This document shows positions 27,801 to 36,747 of a stretch of DNA of 64,000 nt, piece by piece (within the stretch, counting starts at the first letter, position 1; each line of letters starts with the position of its first letter). The notes beneath the pieces were generated by a model. It was not told the origin of the DNA and searched no databases. It saw only the letters and a program-made list of their open reading frames with translations. The DNA is from Kriegella sp963975415. GTDB lineage: Bacteria; Bacteroidota; Bacteroidia; Flavobacteriales; Flavobacteriaceae. Where the stretch lies: NCBI RefSeq assembly GCF_963975415.1, contig NZ_CAXBGN010000001.1:62001-126000 (forward strand), in the 5' to 3' direction. Made by a program: the position numbers and the translations under genes.

Positions 27801-29244
27801 TCCCATTATGCTCACCGCACTTACCGACATCTTAGGGTTTCTACCAATGGCCGTTTCCTACTCTGCAGGAGCAGAAGTGCAAAGACCCTTGGCAACTGTC
27901 GTTATTGGCGGTTTGGTAACATCGACCCTATTGACCTTGTTTATACTTCCAATTCTTTATCAATGGACAGAACGAAGATCTGAATATAAGCGAAAATTTA
28001 AGGCCATACCTATTTCTGCTTCAGCGGTGATTGTTCTTTTTTTCTGCTTTACCACAATTGGTACGGCACAAAGTTCAAAAACCGAAAACCGCATTTTTTT
28101 AAATAAAGGCTCTTTACCTGTAATTTCTCTTGAGGAGGCGGTTAGAATTTCGAAAGAAAATTATCCGTTACTCAAAACTCAACAGCTAGAAATCCAAAGA
28201 CAGTATGAACTAAAGGGTGTAGCTTACGATTTTGGAAATACCCAAATATTTACGGGGGGAGAGGAAATATCCGACTCCCAAGGGGTTTACACAGTAATCG
28301 GTGCAGGACAGCAGAATATGGATGTATTCGGAATAGCGGCAAAGAAACGATTACAGCGGTCGCGTATGGCCCTGGCAGAAGCAGCCTTCGATTTATCTGA
28401 ATTACAAGTAGAAAAAGAAGTAAAAAAAGCGTGGGCGCATACATTTCAGCAAAAACGTAGATTAAAACTTTATACAGAACTCGATTCGATTTATTCGAAA
28501 TTCGGTGTAGCTATTGCACTGAACTATAAAGTAGAGGCAATTTCTAGGCTAGAATATGCATCCGCTAAAAATCAAGCGCTCCAAATCAAGAACAAGTTGA
28601 GACAAGTTAAAAGTGATTATGCCGTTGCGCTACAACAGTTAAATCTTTGGTTGGTTTCCGATGTATTCTATACCGTACCAGAAAAATTCAGTGACCTCGA
28701 AAGCATAGAGGTAAGCGGGTCTACGGATATTGAAAATCATCCCGAAATATTACGGTCGCGAAATAGCGTGATCGTGACCCAGGCCGATTTGGCCGTTGCC
28801 AAGGCTGATTTGCTACCTAAGTTCACTATTCAGGGCGGACTTCAAAAAGTAAATGGGGATAGTGGTTATTATAGCTATCAAGCGGGTATTTCACTTCCGT
28901 TATTATCGGGAACAGGAAGGAGTAGGGTTAAATCATTCAAAATAAGTGAGAAAATTGCAAGGGCCAACTTCGATTTTGATCGACGTCGATTAGAATCTGA
29001 ACACCTCCAAGCTATAGAGATATATCAGAAATGGCGAGCATCTTGGTATTTCTATCGTGATGAGGCACTTCCATTGGCAACGGAGCAACGCATAGGGGCT
29101 CTAGTGGCCTATAAGGAAGGGGCGGTTGATTATGCTGCATTTACACAGATTATGCGTGATGCGATTCAAACCGAAATTGATGGCTTGCAAGCTCTTGACA
29201 ATTATTTTACAACTTTATTTGAACTACAATATTTTAAAAATTAA
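24877..29244 (+). CDS. czcA: Heavy-metal RND pump fused to an outer-membrane factor (CzcA-CzcC)
   Basis: About 1455 residues from the ATG at 24877 (MINKLIDFS, the usual N-terminus; an upstream TTG is less likely). Residues 1 to about 1040 are a complete HME-RND pump, with the proton-relay segment DFGIIVDGAVIIVE (D400, D406, E413) and the periplasmic segment DPMPMDIADVF, which is closer to CzcA (Zn/Co/Cd) than to CusA. After a hydrophobic segment near 1045-1065, the last about 390 residues are a TolC-like outer-membrane factor with long coiled coils. Such pump plus outer-membrane-factor fusions are known in Bacteroidota. Its adaptor is the next gene. Confidence 0.93.
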   Translation: MINKLIDFSINNKFIIGLFTLVLVGGGIYSMTQVPIDAVPDITNNQVQVITQSSSLGTEDIEQFVTYPVELALGNLPNVQEIRSISRFGLSVVTIVFDDKMGTYLPRQLVAEKLPEIQAKIPKGFGKPAMGPISTGLGEIFQYTLDVDEGYEGDYSTTELRTMQDWIVHRQMAMVPGVIEVNAFGGNIKQYEVAVDPDELRSIGITISDVFSALEKNNQNSGGAYIERNHQANFIRGEGLARTVSDIENMVVKTINGIPVRVKNIGQVKMGSAVRYGALTKDGKGEAVGGMILMLKGANSNKVIENVTQRMQQIQESLPDGVRIQPFLDRSSLIAKTTATVTGNLLEGGLIVIFILVLLLGNWRGGLIVASTIPLSLLFAFILMNIFDVWANLMSLGAIDFGIIVDGAVIIVESTVFLMTSYLPKNQKDNVEKRDKIVAKSSKKMMNTAFFGQLIILIVFLPILVLEGVEGKMFQPMALTFIFAMIGAMLLCLTYVPMISALFLKGGTSKNKTYGDRFVLWVESKYEPLLIKSLGKTKRIVGTALLLFSISLITFMGMGGEFIPQLDEGDIAFHAILKPGSSLSETIATTTKIERIIKADFPEVKSVISRIGVADVPTDPMPMDIADVFVILKPNDQWVSADSKDELVEIMKNAVSIVPGVNFEFTQPIEMRFNELLTGVREDVAIKLFGEDLNILASKAAEMGQLISTVPGVADMKVEAIDGLPQITIKYDRDKLAQYGLEINSLNNLVQTAYAGGHAGVIFEGEKRFDLVVRLQGKNRESVEDIQRLFVNLPNGAHVPLREIADINYEPGPMQISRDNTNRRTYVGINIRDRDVKSVVEDIQSKLDAEFDLPPGYFIRYGGAFENLQRATSRLQMVVPIALFLIFILIYFALRSFPQTLMIFVAIPMATIGGIFGLWLRDMPFSISAGVGFIVLFGVAVLNGLVMISGLNELKEEGITDLKTRIIKGAKRRIRPIMLTALTDILGFLPMAVSYSAGAEVQRPLATVVIGGLVTSTLLTLFILPILYQWTERRSEYKRKFKAIPISASAVIVLFFCFTTIGTAQSSKTENRIFLNKGSLPVISLEEAVRISKENYPLLKTQQLEIQRQYELKGVAYDFGNTQIFTGGEEISDSQGVYTVIGAGQQNMDVFGIAAKKRLQRSRMALAEAAFDLSELQVEKEVKKAWAHTFQQKRRLKLYTELDSIYSKFGVAIALNYKVEAISRLEYASAKNQALQIKNKLRQVKSDYAVALQQLNLWLVSDVFYTVPEKFSDLESIEVSGSTDIENHPEILRSRNSVIVTQADLAVAKADLLPKFTIQGGLQKVNGDSGYYSYQAGISLPLLSGTGRSRVKSFKISEKIARANFDFDRRRLESEHLQAIEIYQKWRASWYFYRDEALPLATEQRIGALVAYKEGAVDYAAFTQIMRDAIQTEIDGLQALDNYFTTLFELQYFKN

Positions 29245-29248
29245 AAGA

Positions 29249-30442
29249 ATGAAAAATTTCCCAAAATATATTGGTCTCTTGTTAGTTTTGGCCATATTCG
29301 GTCTTTCTGCCTGTGGCAACACAAGAGAATCGCATTCCAATCTAGAAAATGCTGTTAATGACAAAGAACATTCGGAAGATGAATCCTCAAAGGTAGTTCT
29401 GACCCCGCTACAGTTTGAATCGCTTCAAATGAAAACTGGCACTTTACAAAAACGTAAAATGAACGGTTATGTCGAGGTAAACGGCCTGTTGGAAGTGCCA
29501 CCGCAGAATGAAGCGACCATCACTTCGATAGTAGGCGCCAACATTGTTTCAATCGAAGTCATTGAGGGTGATAAAGTTACTAAGGGGCAAACCGTAGCCT
29601 ATATTTCCCATCCCAATATTATACAAAGACAGACTGATTTTTTGAACGCATTCAATAGTAGTCGGTTTTTGAGAAAGGAATATGAGCGACAAAAAACATT
29701 ATACGATGCCGGTGTAGGTAGTGGAGCCACTTTTCAAAAATCAGAAGCGGAATATCAGGAGTCGCTGAGTATGGTAAGGGGTCTCGAAGCCCAATTACGA
29801 CAATTGAACATCAACAGTTCCTCGATTAAAAATGGAGATATTCAGCAGCGTGTAGCATTGAGAACTCCTATTGAAGGCTATGTTCAAAATGTTTCTATAA
29901 AAACGGGACAATATGTAGAACCTCAAACGGATTTATTTGAAGTAGTCGATACCCATCATGTCCATGCTGATTTAATGGTCTTTGAAAAAGATGTATTTAA
30001 GGTTAAGGAAGGGCAGAAAGTCGTTTTTAATGTACAGTCTATTCCTAGTGAAGAATTGACGGCAGAAATTTATTCCGTAGGAAAGACTTTCGAACAAGAC
30101 CCCAAAGCCCTCCATGTACATGCCGAAATTGAAAATAAAGAAGGTAATCTGATACCGGGTATGTATATTCAAGGGCGCATTCAAATCGACAGTAGCAAGA
30201 TGGTCGCTTTTTCTGAAAGTGCTATTGCCAAAGATGGTGATAGGTCGTATGTATTTTCAACATCTAAAGAGAATGAAAAATGGGTTTTCACACCTGTCGA
30301 GGTGCTGCCGGGCATAAAAGATGGGGATTGGGTTTCCGTTAGTTTTTTAAAACCGGTAGATACGAAAATCACATTTGCGCTTAATAATGCATATTATTTG
30401 ATGGGCGAAATGAAAAAAGGCGAAGCCGAACACAACCATTGA
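29249..30442 (+). CDS. czcB: Periplasmic adaptor (CzcB-type) lipoprotein
   Basis: A 397-residue protein from the ATG at 29249, 4 bases after the pump gene, with a signal peptide and lipobox (FGLSACGN). Domains in order: short acidic/His N-terminus, barrel-sandwich lipoyl halves, a hairpin (FLRKEYERQKTLYDAG), and a beta-barrel domain. It ends in a His-containing tail (AEHNH). It links the inner-membrane pump to its fused outer-membrane part. Confidence 0.92.
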   Translation: MKNFPKYIGLLLVLAIFGLSACGNTRESHSNLENAVNDKEHSEDESSKVVLTPLQFESLQMKTGTLQKRKMNGYVEVNGLLEVPPQNEATITSIVGANIVSIEVIEGDKVTKGQTVAYISHPNIIQRQTDFLNAFNSSRFLRKEYERQKTLYDAGVGSGATFQKSEAEYQESLSMVRGLEAQLRQLNINSSSIKNGDIQQRVALRTPIEGYVQNVSIKTGQYVEPQTDLFEVVDTHHVHADLMVFEKDVFKVKEGQKVVFNVQSIPSEELTAEIYSVGKTFEQDPKALHVHAEIENKEGNLIPGMYIQGRIQIDSSKMVAFSESAIAKDGDRSYVFSTSKENEKWVFTPVEVLPGIKDGDWVSVSFLKPVDTKITFALNNAYYLMGEMKKGEAEHNH

Positions 30443-30511
30443 CAAAATAATGTATTGAAGAACGATAGAATATAAGTGTACAATTTTTTGTGCCACTGAT
30501 GTACTGCGTTC

Positions 30512-30540
30512 TTCTAGTCTTATGTAACTTAGAACTAGAA
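30512..30540. promoter_or_regulatory. Inverted repeat, candidate operator of the Fur-family gene
   Basis: TTCTAGT at 30512-30518 and ACTAGAA at 30534-30540 are perfect complements with a 15-base spacer. They lie 52 bases before the ATG at 30593, in the promoter position for the Fur-like gene, and fit autoregulation. Confidence 0.4.
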
Positions 30541-30592
30541 AAATAGTGATATGCGTATCGAACTTGTTAACACCACGAACAATTATAGACAA

Positions 30593-31009
30593 ATGGGTAA
30601 AATAGAAGAAACATTAGAGCTAAAAAGCGTTCGTCCCACCGCCATGCGAATCCTTATTTATAAGTTTATGGCAAATAAGAAAATAGCGGTTGCCCTGACC
30701 GATATAGAAAATGCATTTACCAAAGCCGATAGAACAACGCTTTATCGTACCATAAAGACATTTGAAGAAAACGGTATTGTTCATCAGATAGATGATGGAA
30801 CGGGCATTGCCAAGTATGCTCTATGTGAAGAAGGTTGTAATTGTCAGATCGATCAAGACCTTCATTTGCATTTTCATTGTGGTCATTGTGATGAAACCAT
30901 TTGCCTTACACAACATAAAATCCCTCAAATCAAGGTGCCTGATGGCTTTGTGCCCGAAAATGTGAACTTGGTAGTGAAGGGTATATGCGACAAGTGCAAC
31001 GGACTCTAG
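30593..31009 (+). CDS. Fur-family metal-responsive repressor
   Basis: A 138-residue protein with the Fur winged helix (KSVRPTAMRILIY, DRTTLYRTIKTFEENGIVH) and a metal domain with two cysteine pairs (CGHC and CDKC) plus the HLHFHC stretch. The start at 30593 is preferred because a start at 30551 would place the inverted repeat only 10 bases upstream and adds residues outside the family's usual N-terminus. It lies between efflux genes, so it may sense zinc or another metal and control this block. Whether it also controls the NRPS cluster is unknown. Confidence 0.88.
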   Translation: MGKIEETLELKSVRPTAMRILIYKFMANKKIAVALTDIENAFTKADRTTLYRTIKTFEENGIVHQIDDGTGIAKYALCEEGCNCQIDQDLHLHFHCGHCDETICLTQHKIPQIKVPDGFVPENVNLVVKGICDKCNGL

Positions 31010-31182
31010 GGTATTGTCAAACGGGTGGAGGAAGTGGCATTGTGATATTACTATTATCCAAATACAAAGTAAGGCAGCTTATTTTCTTCTTAAGTACTCT
31101 ATGGTTGCCACTTTTTATGTAGGCGTTTATTGCACTTCCATTGCATCGAAATTACGGTCACCTTTAAGGTTTTAATTAGAAT

Positions 31183-33183
31183 ATGAAGAAGAGAGAGCTT
31201 GACTTAAAGAATTTGGGAAAAACCAAAAGCAATAAAAAAGAACATGGGCACAACCACAATCATGGTCGTGGCCAGAAAGGGAATATAAGAATGTATATGC
31301 CCGCCATTGTCAGTTTTTTTATGTTGCTAGTGGGCATGGGGTTTGATTATTTTAAGTTGCTTCCTTTTTTCAAAGGTTGGGTCAGAATAGTTTGGTATGG
31401 GGTTGCCTACCTGCCGGTTGGTCTGCCGGTTTTGAAGGAAGGGTGGAAAAGCATTCGCAAGGGATCATTTTTTACTGAATTCCTATTGATGTCTATCGCA
31501 ACCATGGGTGCATTCGCAATTGGTGAATATCCAGAAGGGGTGGCGGTTATGTTATTCTATGCCGTAGGGGAACTATTTCAGGGTGCCGCAGTGAAAAAAG
31601 CAAAGGGAAATATAAAGGCACTTTTAGACCTTCGACCCAAAGAAGCCAATGTATTTCGAAATGGAACTTTTGAAAGTGTCGATCCAGAAACTGTTTCCAT
31701 TGGCGAGACCATTCAAGTTCGGGCCGGAGAAAAGATTCCTTTAGATGGAAAGCTAAAATCAAATAAAGCAACGGTCAATACGGCCGCGTTGACGGGAGAA
31801 AGTAAACCTCAGACTTTAGGACGGAATGAAGAAGTGTTTTCGGGGAGTTTAAATCTTGAAAATGTAATTGAAATAACGGTATCTAAAGAGTTTAAAAACA
31901 GTTCAATAGCACGAATTTTAGAACTGGTTCAAAATGCTACGGCCAGAAAATCAAAAACAGAATTGTTCATCCGTAAATTTGCCCGAATTTACACCCCGAT
32001 TGTAGTCTATCTGGCGATTGCTTTGACCTTTTTACCATATTTGTTTGTCAACGAGTATATCTTTCAAGACTGGTTGTACCGAGCTTTGATTTTTTTGGTA
32101 ATATCATGTCCGTGTGCATTGGTCATTTCCATTCCTCTTGGGTACTTCGGGGGACTTGGGGCGGCTTCCAAAAACGGAATTTTATTTAAAGGAGCTTCCT
32201 TTTTAGAGGCCATAACCAAAATGAAAACATTGGTTATGGACAAAACCGGAACAGTCACGAAGGGTGTATTTAAAATTAAGGAGATCAAAGTATTCATTGA
32301 TGCCAAAGATAATACGTTGAGCCAGGCAGATGAAGAGAAGGAGATGATGCGTTATTTGTTGGCCGTGGAAATTCAATCTACCCATCCCATTGCACAAGCG
32401 CTAGTGGCGTATCCTTTAAATAATAAATATGAGGCCAATAATGTAATTGAAATTGCTGGAAAAGGTCTAGAGGGAATTGTGAACAATAAAAAGGTGCTAG
32501 TGGGCAATGCCGCTTTAATGAAGGCAAATAGTATTATTGTGCCCAAAGAGATTGAAGCAATTGTGGAGTCAATGGTACTAATTGCAATTGAAAGTAAACT
32601 TCGGGGTTATGTGGTAATTGCCGATGAATTGAAGGAAGATGCGAAAGAAATGATCGGTCAGTTGCGGGAGGTCGGAATCAGTGATATTGTCATGTTGTCG
32701 GGAGATAAAGATTCTATAACTCAAAAAGCAGCCAGAGATTTGGGCATTACCAATGCCAAGGGGGGGCTACTCCCCGAAGATAAGTTGAAAGAAATGGAAA
32801 CTCTAAAAAATCAAGTTAATTCAAAGGATAGCAATGGAAAAATAGCCTTTATTGGTGATGGTATCAACGATGCCCCAGTTTTGGCAGCAAGTGACATAGG
32901 TATAGCCATGGGTGGTTTAGGCAGTGATGTGGCCATTGAAACGGCAGATGTGGTCATACAGACCGATCAACCTTCTAAAGTGGTGCGAGCGATCAAAATC
33001 GGTCGTTCTACCAGACGGATTGTATGGCAGAACATTGCATTGGCTTTTGGTGTGAAAGCCATTGTTTTGATTATGGGGGCTAGTGGATTGGCTACTATGT
33101 GGGAAGCAGTCTTTGCTGATGTAGGTGTCGCTCTTTTGGCTATTTTGAATGCGGTTAGATTGCAACGCATGACTTGGGAATAA
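31183..33183 (+). CDS. P1B-type heavy-metal ATPase, Zn/Cd/Pb class
   Basis: A 666-residue pump. There is no N-terminal HMA domain, only a short His-rich tail (HGHNHNHGRG). Motifs: CPC (309-311) in the metal-binding helix, DKTGT (Asp353 phosphorylated), TGES and GDGINDAP. The last two helices have VKAI and FADVG, matching the Lys and Asp ligands of the ZntA class, so Zn2+/Cd2+/Pb2+ export is the best guess. It follows the Fur-like gene by 173 bases in the same direction. Confidence 0.93.
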   Translation: MKKRELDLKNLGKTKSNKKEHGHNHNHGRGQKGNIRMYMPAIVSFFMLLVGMGFDYFKLLPFFKGWVRIVWYGVAYLPVGLPVLKEGWKSIRKGSFFTEFLLMSIATMGAFAIGEYPEGVAVMLFYAVGELFQGAAVKKAKGNIKALLDLRPKEANVFRNGTFESVDPETVSIGETIQVRAGEKIPLDGKLKSNKATVNTAALTGESKPQTLGRNEEVFSGSLNLENVIEITVSKEFKNSSIARILELVQNATARKSKTELFIRKFARIYTPIVVYLAIALTFLPYLFVNEYIFQDWLYRALIFLVISCPCALVISIPLGYFGGLGAASKNGILFKGASFLEAITKMKTLVMDKTGTVTKGVFKIKEIKVFIDAKDNTLSQADEEKEMMRYLLAVEIQSTHPIAQALVAYPLNNKYEANNVIEIAGKGLEGIVNNKKVLVGNAALMKANSIIVPKEIEAIVESMVLIAIESKLRGYVVIADELKEDAKEMIGQLREVGISDIVMLSGDKDSITQKAARDLGITNAKGGLLPEDKLKEMETLKNQVNSKDSNGKIAFIGDGINDAPVLAASDIGIAMGGLGSDVAIETADVVIQTDQPSKVVRAIKIGRSTRRIVWQNIALAFGVKAIVLIMGASGLATMWEAVFADVGVALLAILNAVRLQRMTWE

Positions 33184-33439
33184 GACCGTCTTTCAATAGT
33201 TATAGTTATATTAAATGTACTGGTTCGAATGATATCATACTTTAATTTATGGTTGTAGGTGCGCTTTATATAACCATGCAAACAAAATGAAATTGTGATA
33301 TTTTAACAATTTACACAGAATACTTTACCATTCATACAAGCTCTTTTCTAAACACTTGGTGAAAAGTTTACATTGTCATAAGCATTTGGTCTGTGTTATA
33401 TCTTGTAAAGGCCACGTGATTAAACCAAAAAACAACACC

Positions 33440-33820
33440 ATGAAGTTTTCTCATCTACCCCTGCGTCTGCTTGGTTTCTGTATTATGATGCTACTCTTTC
33501 AATCGTGCTATTCGGTACGTTTGGTTAGCACAAAGGGTACGCCTATGCCCGACCAACATGAAGATGAGGAACTGGATGATGCAAAGCTGGGTGATTTTTA
33601 TAAAGACAAAATGTTTACGGTTGTTAAAAAAGCCGTTCCTGCAAGCGTTTTTACAGAAAGTATTCAATTTCCGATTGACCAATCAAATTGCGAATCTGGG
33701 AAGTTATTTTCCGTTGAGTACAAAAATTCTTTGGGAGGATCCCTTTTATATTTGGCTACATTCGGTGGCAAACGCAAAGTGAAGATTACATATGTATGCA
33801 TGAAAACAGAAAGACAATAA
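33440..33820 (+). CDS. Small lipoprotein, unknown
   Basis: A 126-residue protein from the ATG at 33440, where a signal peptide with lipobox (LLFQSCYS) begins; the frame is open further upstream. The rest is short and basic at the end (GGKRKVKITYVC). I recognise no family with certainty. It lies 3 bases before the FAD oxidase gene and is probably co-transcribed. Confidence 0.7.
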   Translation: MKFSHLPLRLLGFCIMMLLFQSCYSVRLVSTKGTPMPDQHEDEELDDAKLGDFYKDKMFTVVKKAVPASVFTESIQFPIDQSNCESGKLFSVEYKNSLGGSLLYLATFGGKRKVKITYVCMKTERQ

Positions 33821-33823
33821 GCT

Positions 33824-35425
33824 ATGGCCAACACAACCTCCTATCCAAAAACTGAGTGGTACACCTTACACAGAAACGGACCACATGAACTAAAACTTTT
33901 GCAAATTACAAGACTAGAGGGGCAAGCCAGTATGCCTTCAACGGTTGATTGTTACAATGATGCCGCTCTGGAAATGCAACGATTAATTAAAGAGGCTTTA
34001 GATAATAATCATGGATTTCGCGCTTATGGTTCACGATGGTCTATGTCTTCTATAGCGCATAATAAAGATCGCATGCACTATAATGCTTATATGAACCTAT
34101 CCTTTCCTATTTTGCCCCAAGACATGCATTCAAATACTGGTTATAATAGTACGAACCTCTATTTTTTTCAATGCGGAAACACGGTAAAAGAAATATCTCA
34201 GGTTTTTGAAAAAAATGGTAAATCTTTAAAAGTAAGCGGTGCTAGTAATGGCCAGACTATTGCAGGTTGTATTTCGACCGGGGTACATGGATCAGCACTG
34301 AATGAAGGATCTGTTCAGGATCATGTAGTCGGCATAAACTTAATTATCGGTCCCAATCCCGAGGATATTGTGTATCTAGAACGTCATACTAAACCTGCTT
34401 TGAATAATGCTTTTGCGCACAAGTTCAATGCCAGGGTCATTCGTAATGATGGTCTTTTTAACGCAGCGCTAGTAAGTCTTGGTTCTTTTGGTTTTATACA
34501 TGGAGTAGTGGTGGAGGGAGAAGACCTGTATCTGTTAAAGCGATACGTTCGTAAAATCGACAAGAATGTAGCATTGAAATTGTCAGAAACCATGGATTTT
34601 AAAAACACCGATTTTAAAATTGAAGGAGAGACAGATGTAAACGGTAAAGGCAACACGCCTTACCATTATAAAGTATTTATAAATCCGTATATAGACGATG
34701 GCAAATATGTGGTCGAATTAATGTATAAGAAACCATATCAAAGCTCCTATCCCGACCCCTTTACAACCATAGACAAATCGTTGTATCGTGATGTAATTCA
34801 TCTCTTGATACAGATTAGCAGGAAGTTTCCAAAAAGTATTCCGTGGTTCATTAAAAAGCTTCAGAAACAGATACTTCCAGATGTAAACGAGGAATCTTTG
34901 GGTACGTTATATGAAACGTTTTGGGATGCACCGTATAAAGGTCCGGCATTTGCTTGCTCTTTCGGGGTCGATGTTAAAGATTGTGCCAGAACCTTGGAAG
35001 TTCTTGTTGATTTGACAAAAAAAGAAGGTCCGATACCGGGAATATATGCCATGCGTTTTATCAAAAAATCAGAGGCTACTTTATCTTTTGCCAAATTCTC
35101 CACTACATGTATGATAGAAATTGATGGGGTACTTTGGAAAAAATCAAAGAAACTGATTGGTTTAGAGGAGTTTTCAAAAAGAATGATAGAGGTTTTGCAA
35201 CAAAACAACATTCCTTTTACCATACATTGGGGGAAAAATTCATCTTGGGATTTCCCTGATTTAGTAGCGTGTATGTACGGCGATAAAGCCAAAGAGTGGA
35301 AATCTTATAGAAGCGCTTTACTTTCGAAAGAGATGCAAACACTTTTTTCAAATGACTTTCTTGAACATATAGGTTTGTCAGAAAACGAATCTGATATTCC
35401 TGAAGATTTAATTGTATCTTTATAA
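33824..35425 (+). CDS. FAD-linked oxidase of the lactone oxidase type
   Basis: A 533-residue protein with an N-terminal FAD-binding PCMH-type domain: FRAYGSRWS, then GASNGQTIAGCISTGVHGSA, the pattern of gulonolactone/arabinonolactone oxidases. The C-terminal part fits a D-arabinono-1,4-lactone oxidase-like substrate domain. It probably oxidises a sugar lactone or polyol with oxygen or another acceptor. There is no signal peptide. Confidence 0.82.
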   Translation: MANTTSYPKTEWYTLHRNGPHELKLLQITRLEGQASMPSTVDCYNDAALEMQRLIKEALDNNHGFRAYGSRWSMSSIAHNKDRMHYNAYMNLSFPILPQDMHSNTGYNSTNLYFFQCGNTVKEISQVFEKNGKSLKVSGASNGQTIAGCISTGVHGSALNEGSVQDHVVGINLIIGPNPEDIVYLERHTKPALNNAFAHKFNARVIRNDGLFNAALVSLGSFGFIHGVVVEGEDLYLLKRYVRKIDKNVALKLSETMDFKNTDFKIEGETDVNGKGNTPYHYKVFINPYIDDGKYVVELMYKKPYQSSYPDPFTTIDKSLYRDVIHLLIQISRKFPKSIPWFIKKLQKQILPDVNEESLGTLYETFWDAPYKGPAFACSFGVDVKDCARTLEVLVDLTKKEGPIPGIYAMRFIKKSEATLSFAKFSTTCMIEIDGVLWKKSKKLIGLEEFSKRMIEVLQQNNIPFTIHWGKNSSWDFPDLVACMYGDKAKEWKSYRSALLSKEMQTLFSNDFLEHIGLSENESDIPEDLIVSL

Positions 35426-35660
35426 GATATAGTATATGTATAACTAGTTGTTTAATACTATTTTAGTAATCTTAAATTAAACTTTTAGTTTATATAAAAT
35501 TGTAGCCTCTGAATGTAAATAATACTCCTAGGAAAGCTCAACAGCGCATGTGAAATCTGCAATAAACTTCTACTGCACTCCCAATATTATTCTATGTTTT
35601 ACCTTGATTGATAAAGGTAATCCTTAATATTGAGGCGAAAATTGACAATCCTAATTCTTC

Positions 35661-36578
35661 ATGGGTAAACCACGGAATACGACACTCATCATACTTGCTT
35701 TTTTTTCAATTTATGTAATTTGGGGGTCCACCTATCTTTTGAACAAAATAGCTGTTACCGAATTGCCACCATTTATGTTGGCTTCAGTTCGTTTTGGTAT
35801 CGCGGGCTTGCTCATCTTCGTTTTGGCGAAGTTTATGGGAATAGATATATCCATAACAAAAAAACAATGGATAAATACGACCAAAGCGGGATTTCTGTTT
35901 CTGGCATTCGGCAATGGCACTGTGGTTTGGGCGCTAAAATACGTTGATAGCGGATTTGCGGCTCTAGAAGTCTCGGCACAACCGCTCGTAGTACTTTTAT
36001 TAATGCGTGTTTTGGAAGGCAAAAAAATTCAACCAATGTCCATTATCGGTGTTATTTTGGGTATTCTTGGCATCTATTTATTGGTGAGTCAGAAGCAGGT
36101 TATCGACCAAGAAAATTCAGTTCTCGGTATGTCGATGATTTTTTTGGCAATGTTGAGTTGGGCCTATGGAAGTCTCTTTGTTGCTAAAGCCAATTTACCC
36201 TCTAACTACTTTGTGAATACCGGATATCAAATGGTCATGGGTGGTATTATATTGCTGTTGGCTAGCCTACTTTTTGGAGAAACGTGGTCACCACCCACAA
36301 CTTGGGATGCGCCAGTACAACTCGCCTTATTATTATTGATTTTTTTCGGGAGTATTGTGGCCTTTACGTCGTTTAACTACTTATTAAAAGTTGTTTCGCC
36401 CGAAAAAGTAGCGACCTCTACGTACGTGAATCCTATTGTGGCATTGGCCTTGGGCTGGTATTTTTTAAACGAACAGATTACCACCCAATCAATTATTGCC
36501 GCCATCATTTTGTTGACAGGTGTTTACTTTATCAATACCAAGAAAAAATTGATGCTCTTCTCAAGGTTTAGAAAGTGA
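35661..36578 (+). CDS. EamA-family (DMT) transporter
   Basis: A 305-residue protein with about ten hydrophobic helices in two EamA repeats. The motif IWGSTYLLNK opens the first repeat and SPEKVATSTYVNPIVALALGW lies in the second. It is a metabolite exporter or importer of the inner membrane; the substrate is not predictable. It is a single gene with free flanks of about 235 and 170 bases. Confidence 0.9.
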   Translation: MGKPRNTTLIILAFFSIYVIWGSTYLLNKIAVTELPPFMLASVRFGIAGLLIFVLAKFMGIDISITKKQWINTTKAGFLFLAFGNGTVVWALKYVDSGFAALEVSAQPLVVLLLMRVLEGKKIQPMSIIGVILGILGIYLLVSQKQVIDQENSVLGMSMIFLAMLSWAYGSLFVAKANLPSNYFVNTGYQMVMGGIILLLASLLFGETWSPPTTWDAPVQLALLLLIFFGSIVAFTSFNYLLKVVSPEKVATSTYVNPIVALALGWYFLNEQITTQSIIAAIILLTGVYFINTKKKLMLFSRFRK

Positions 36579-36747
36579 GGAGATACACACTACTTACCTT
36601 TGCTAACATACTTTAAAAAACATTTGATTGATCAAGGTGCCGGTAAAGTCCTTTGAAAAGTAAAATTGTTTTAATTTCTTATAAACTGTATTTTAGGAGA
36701 AAATATGATGATTTTTCAGTTTTATTAATACTAAACACTTTGTATAT

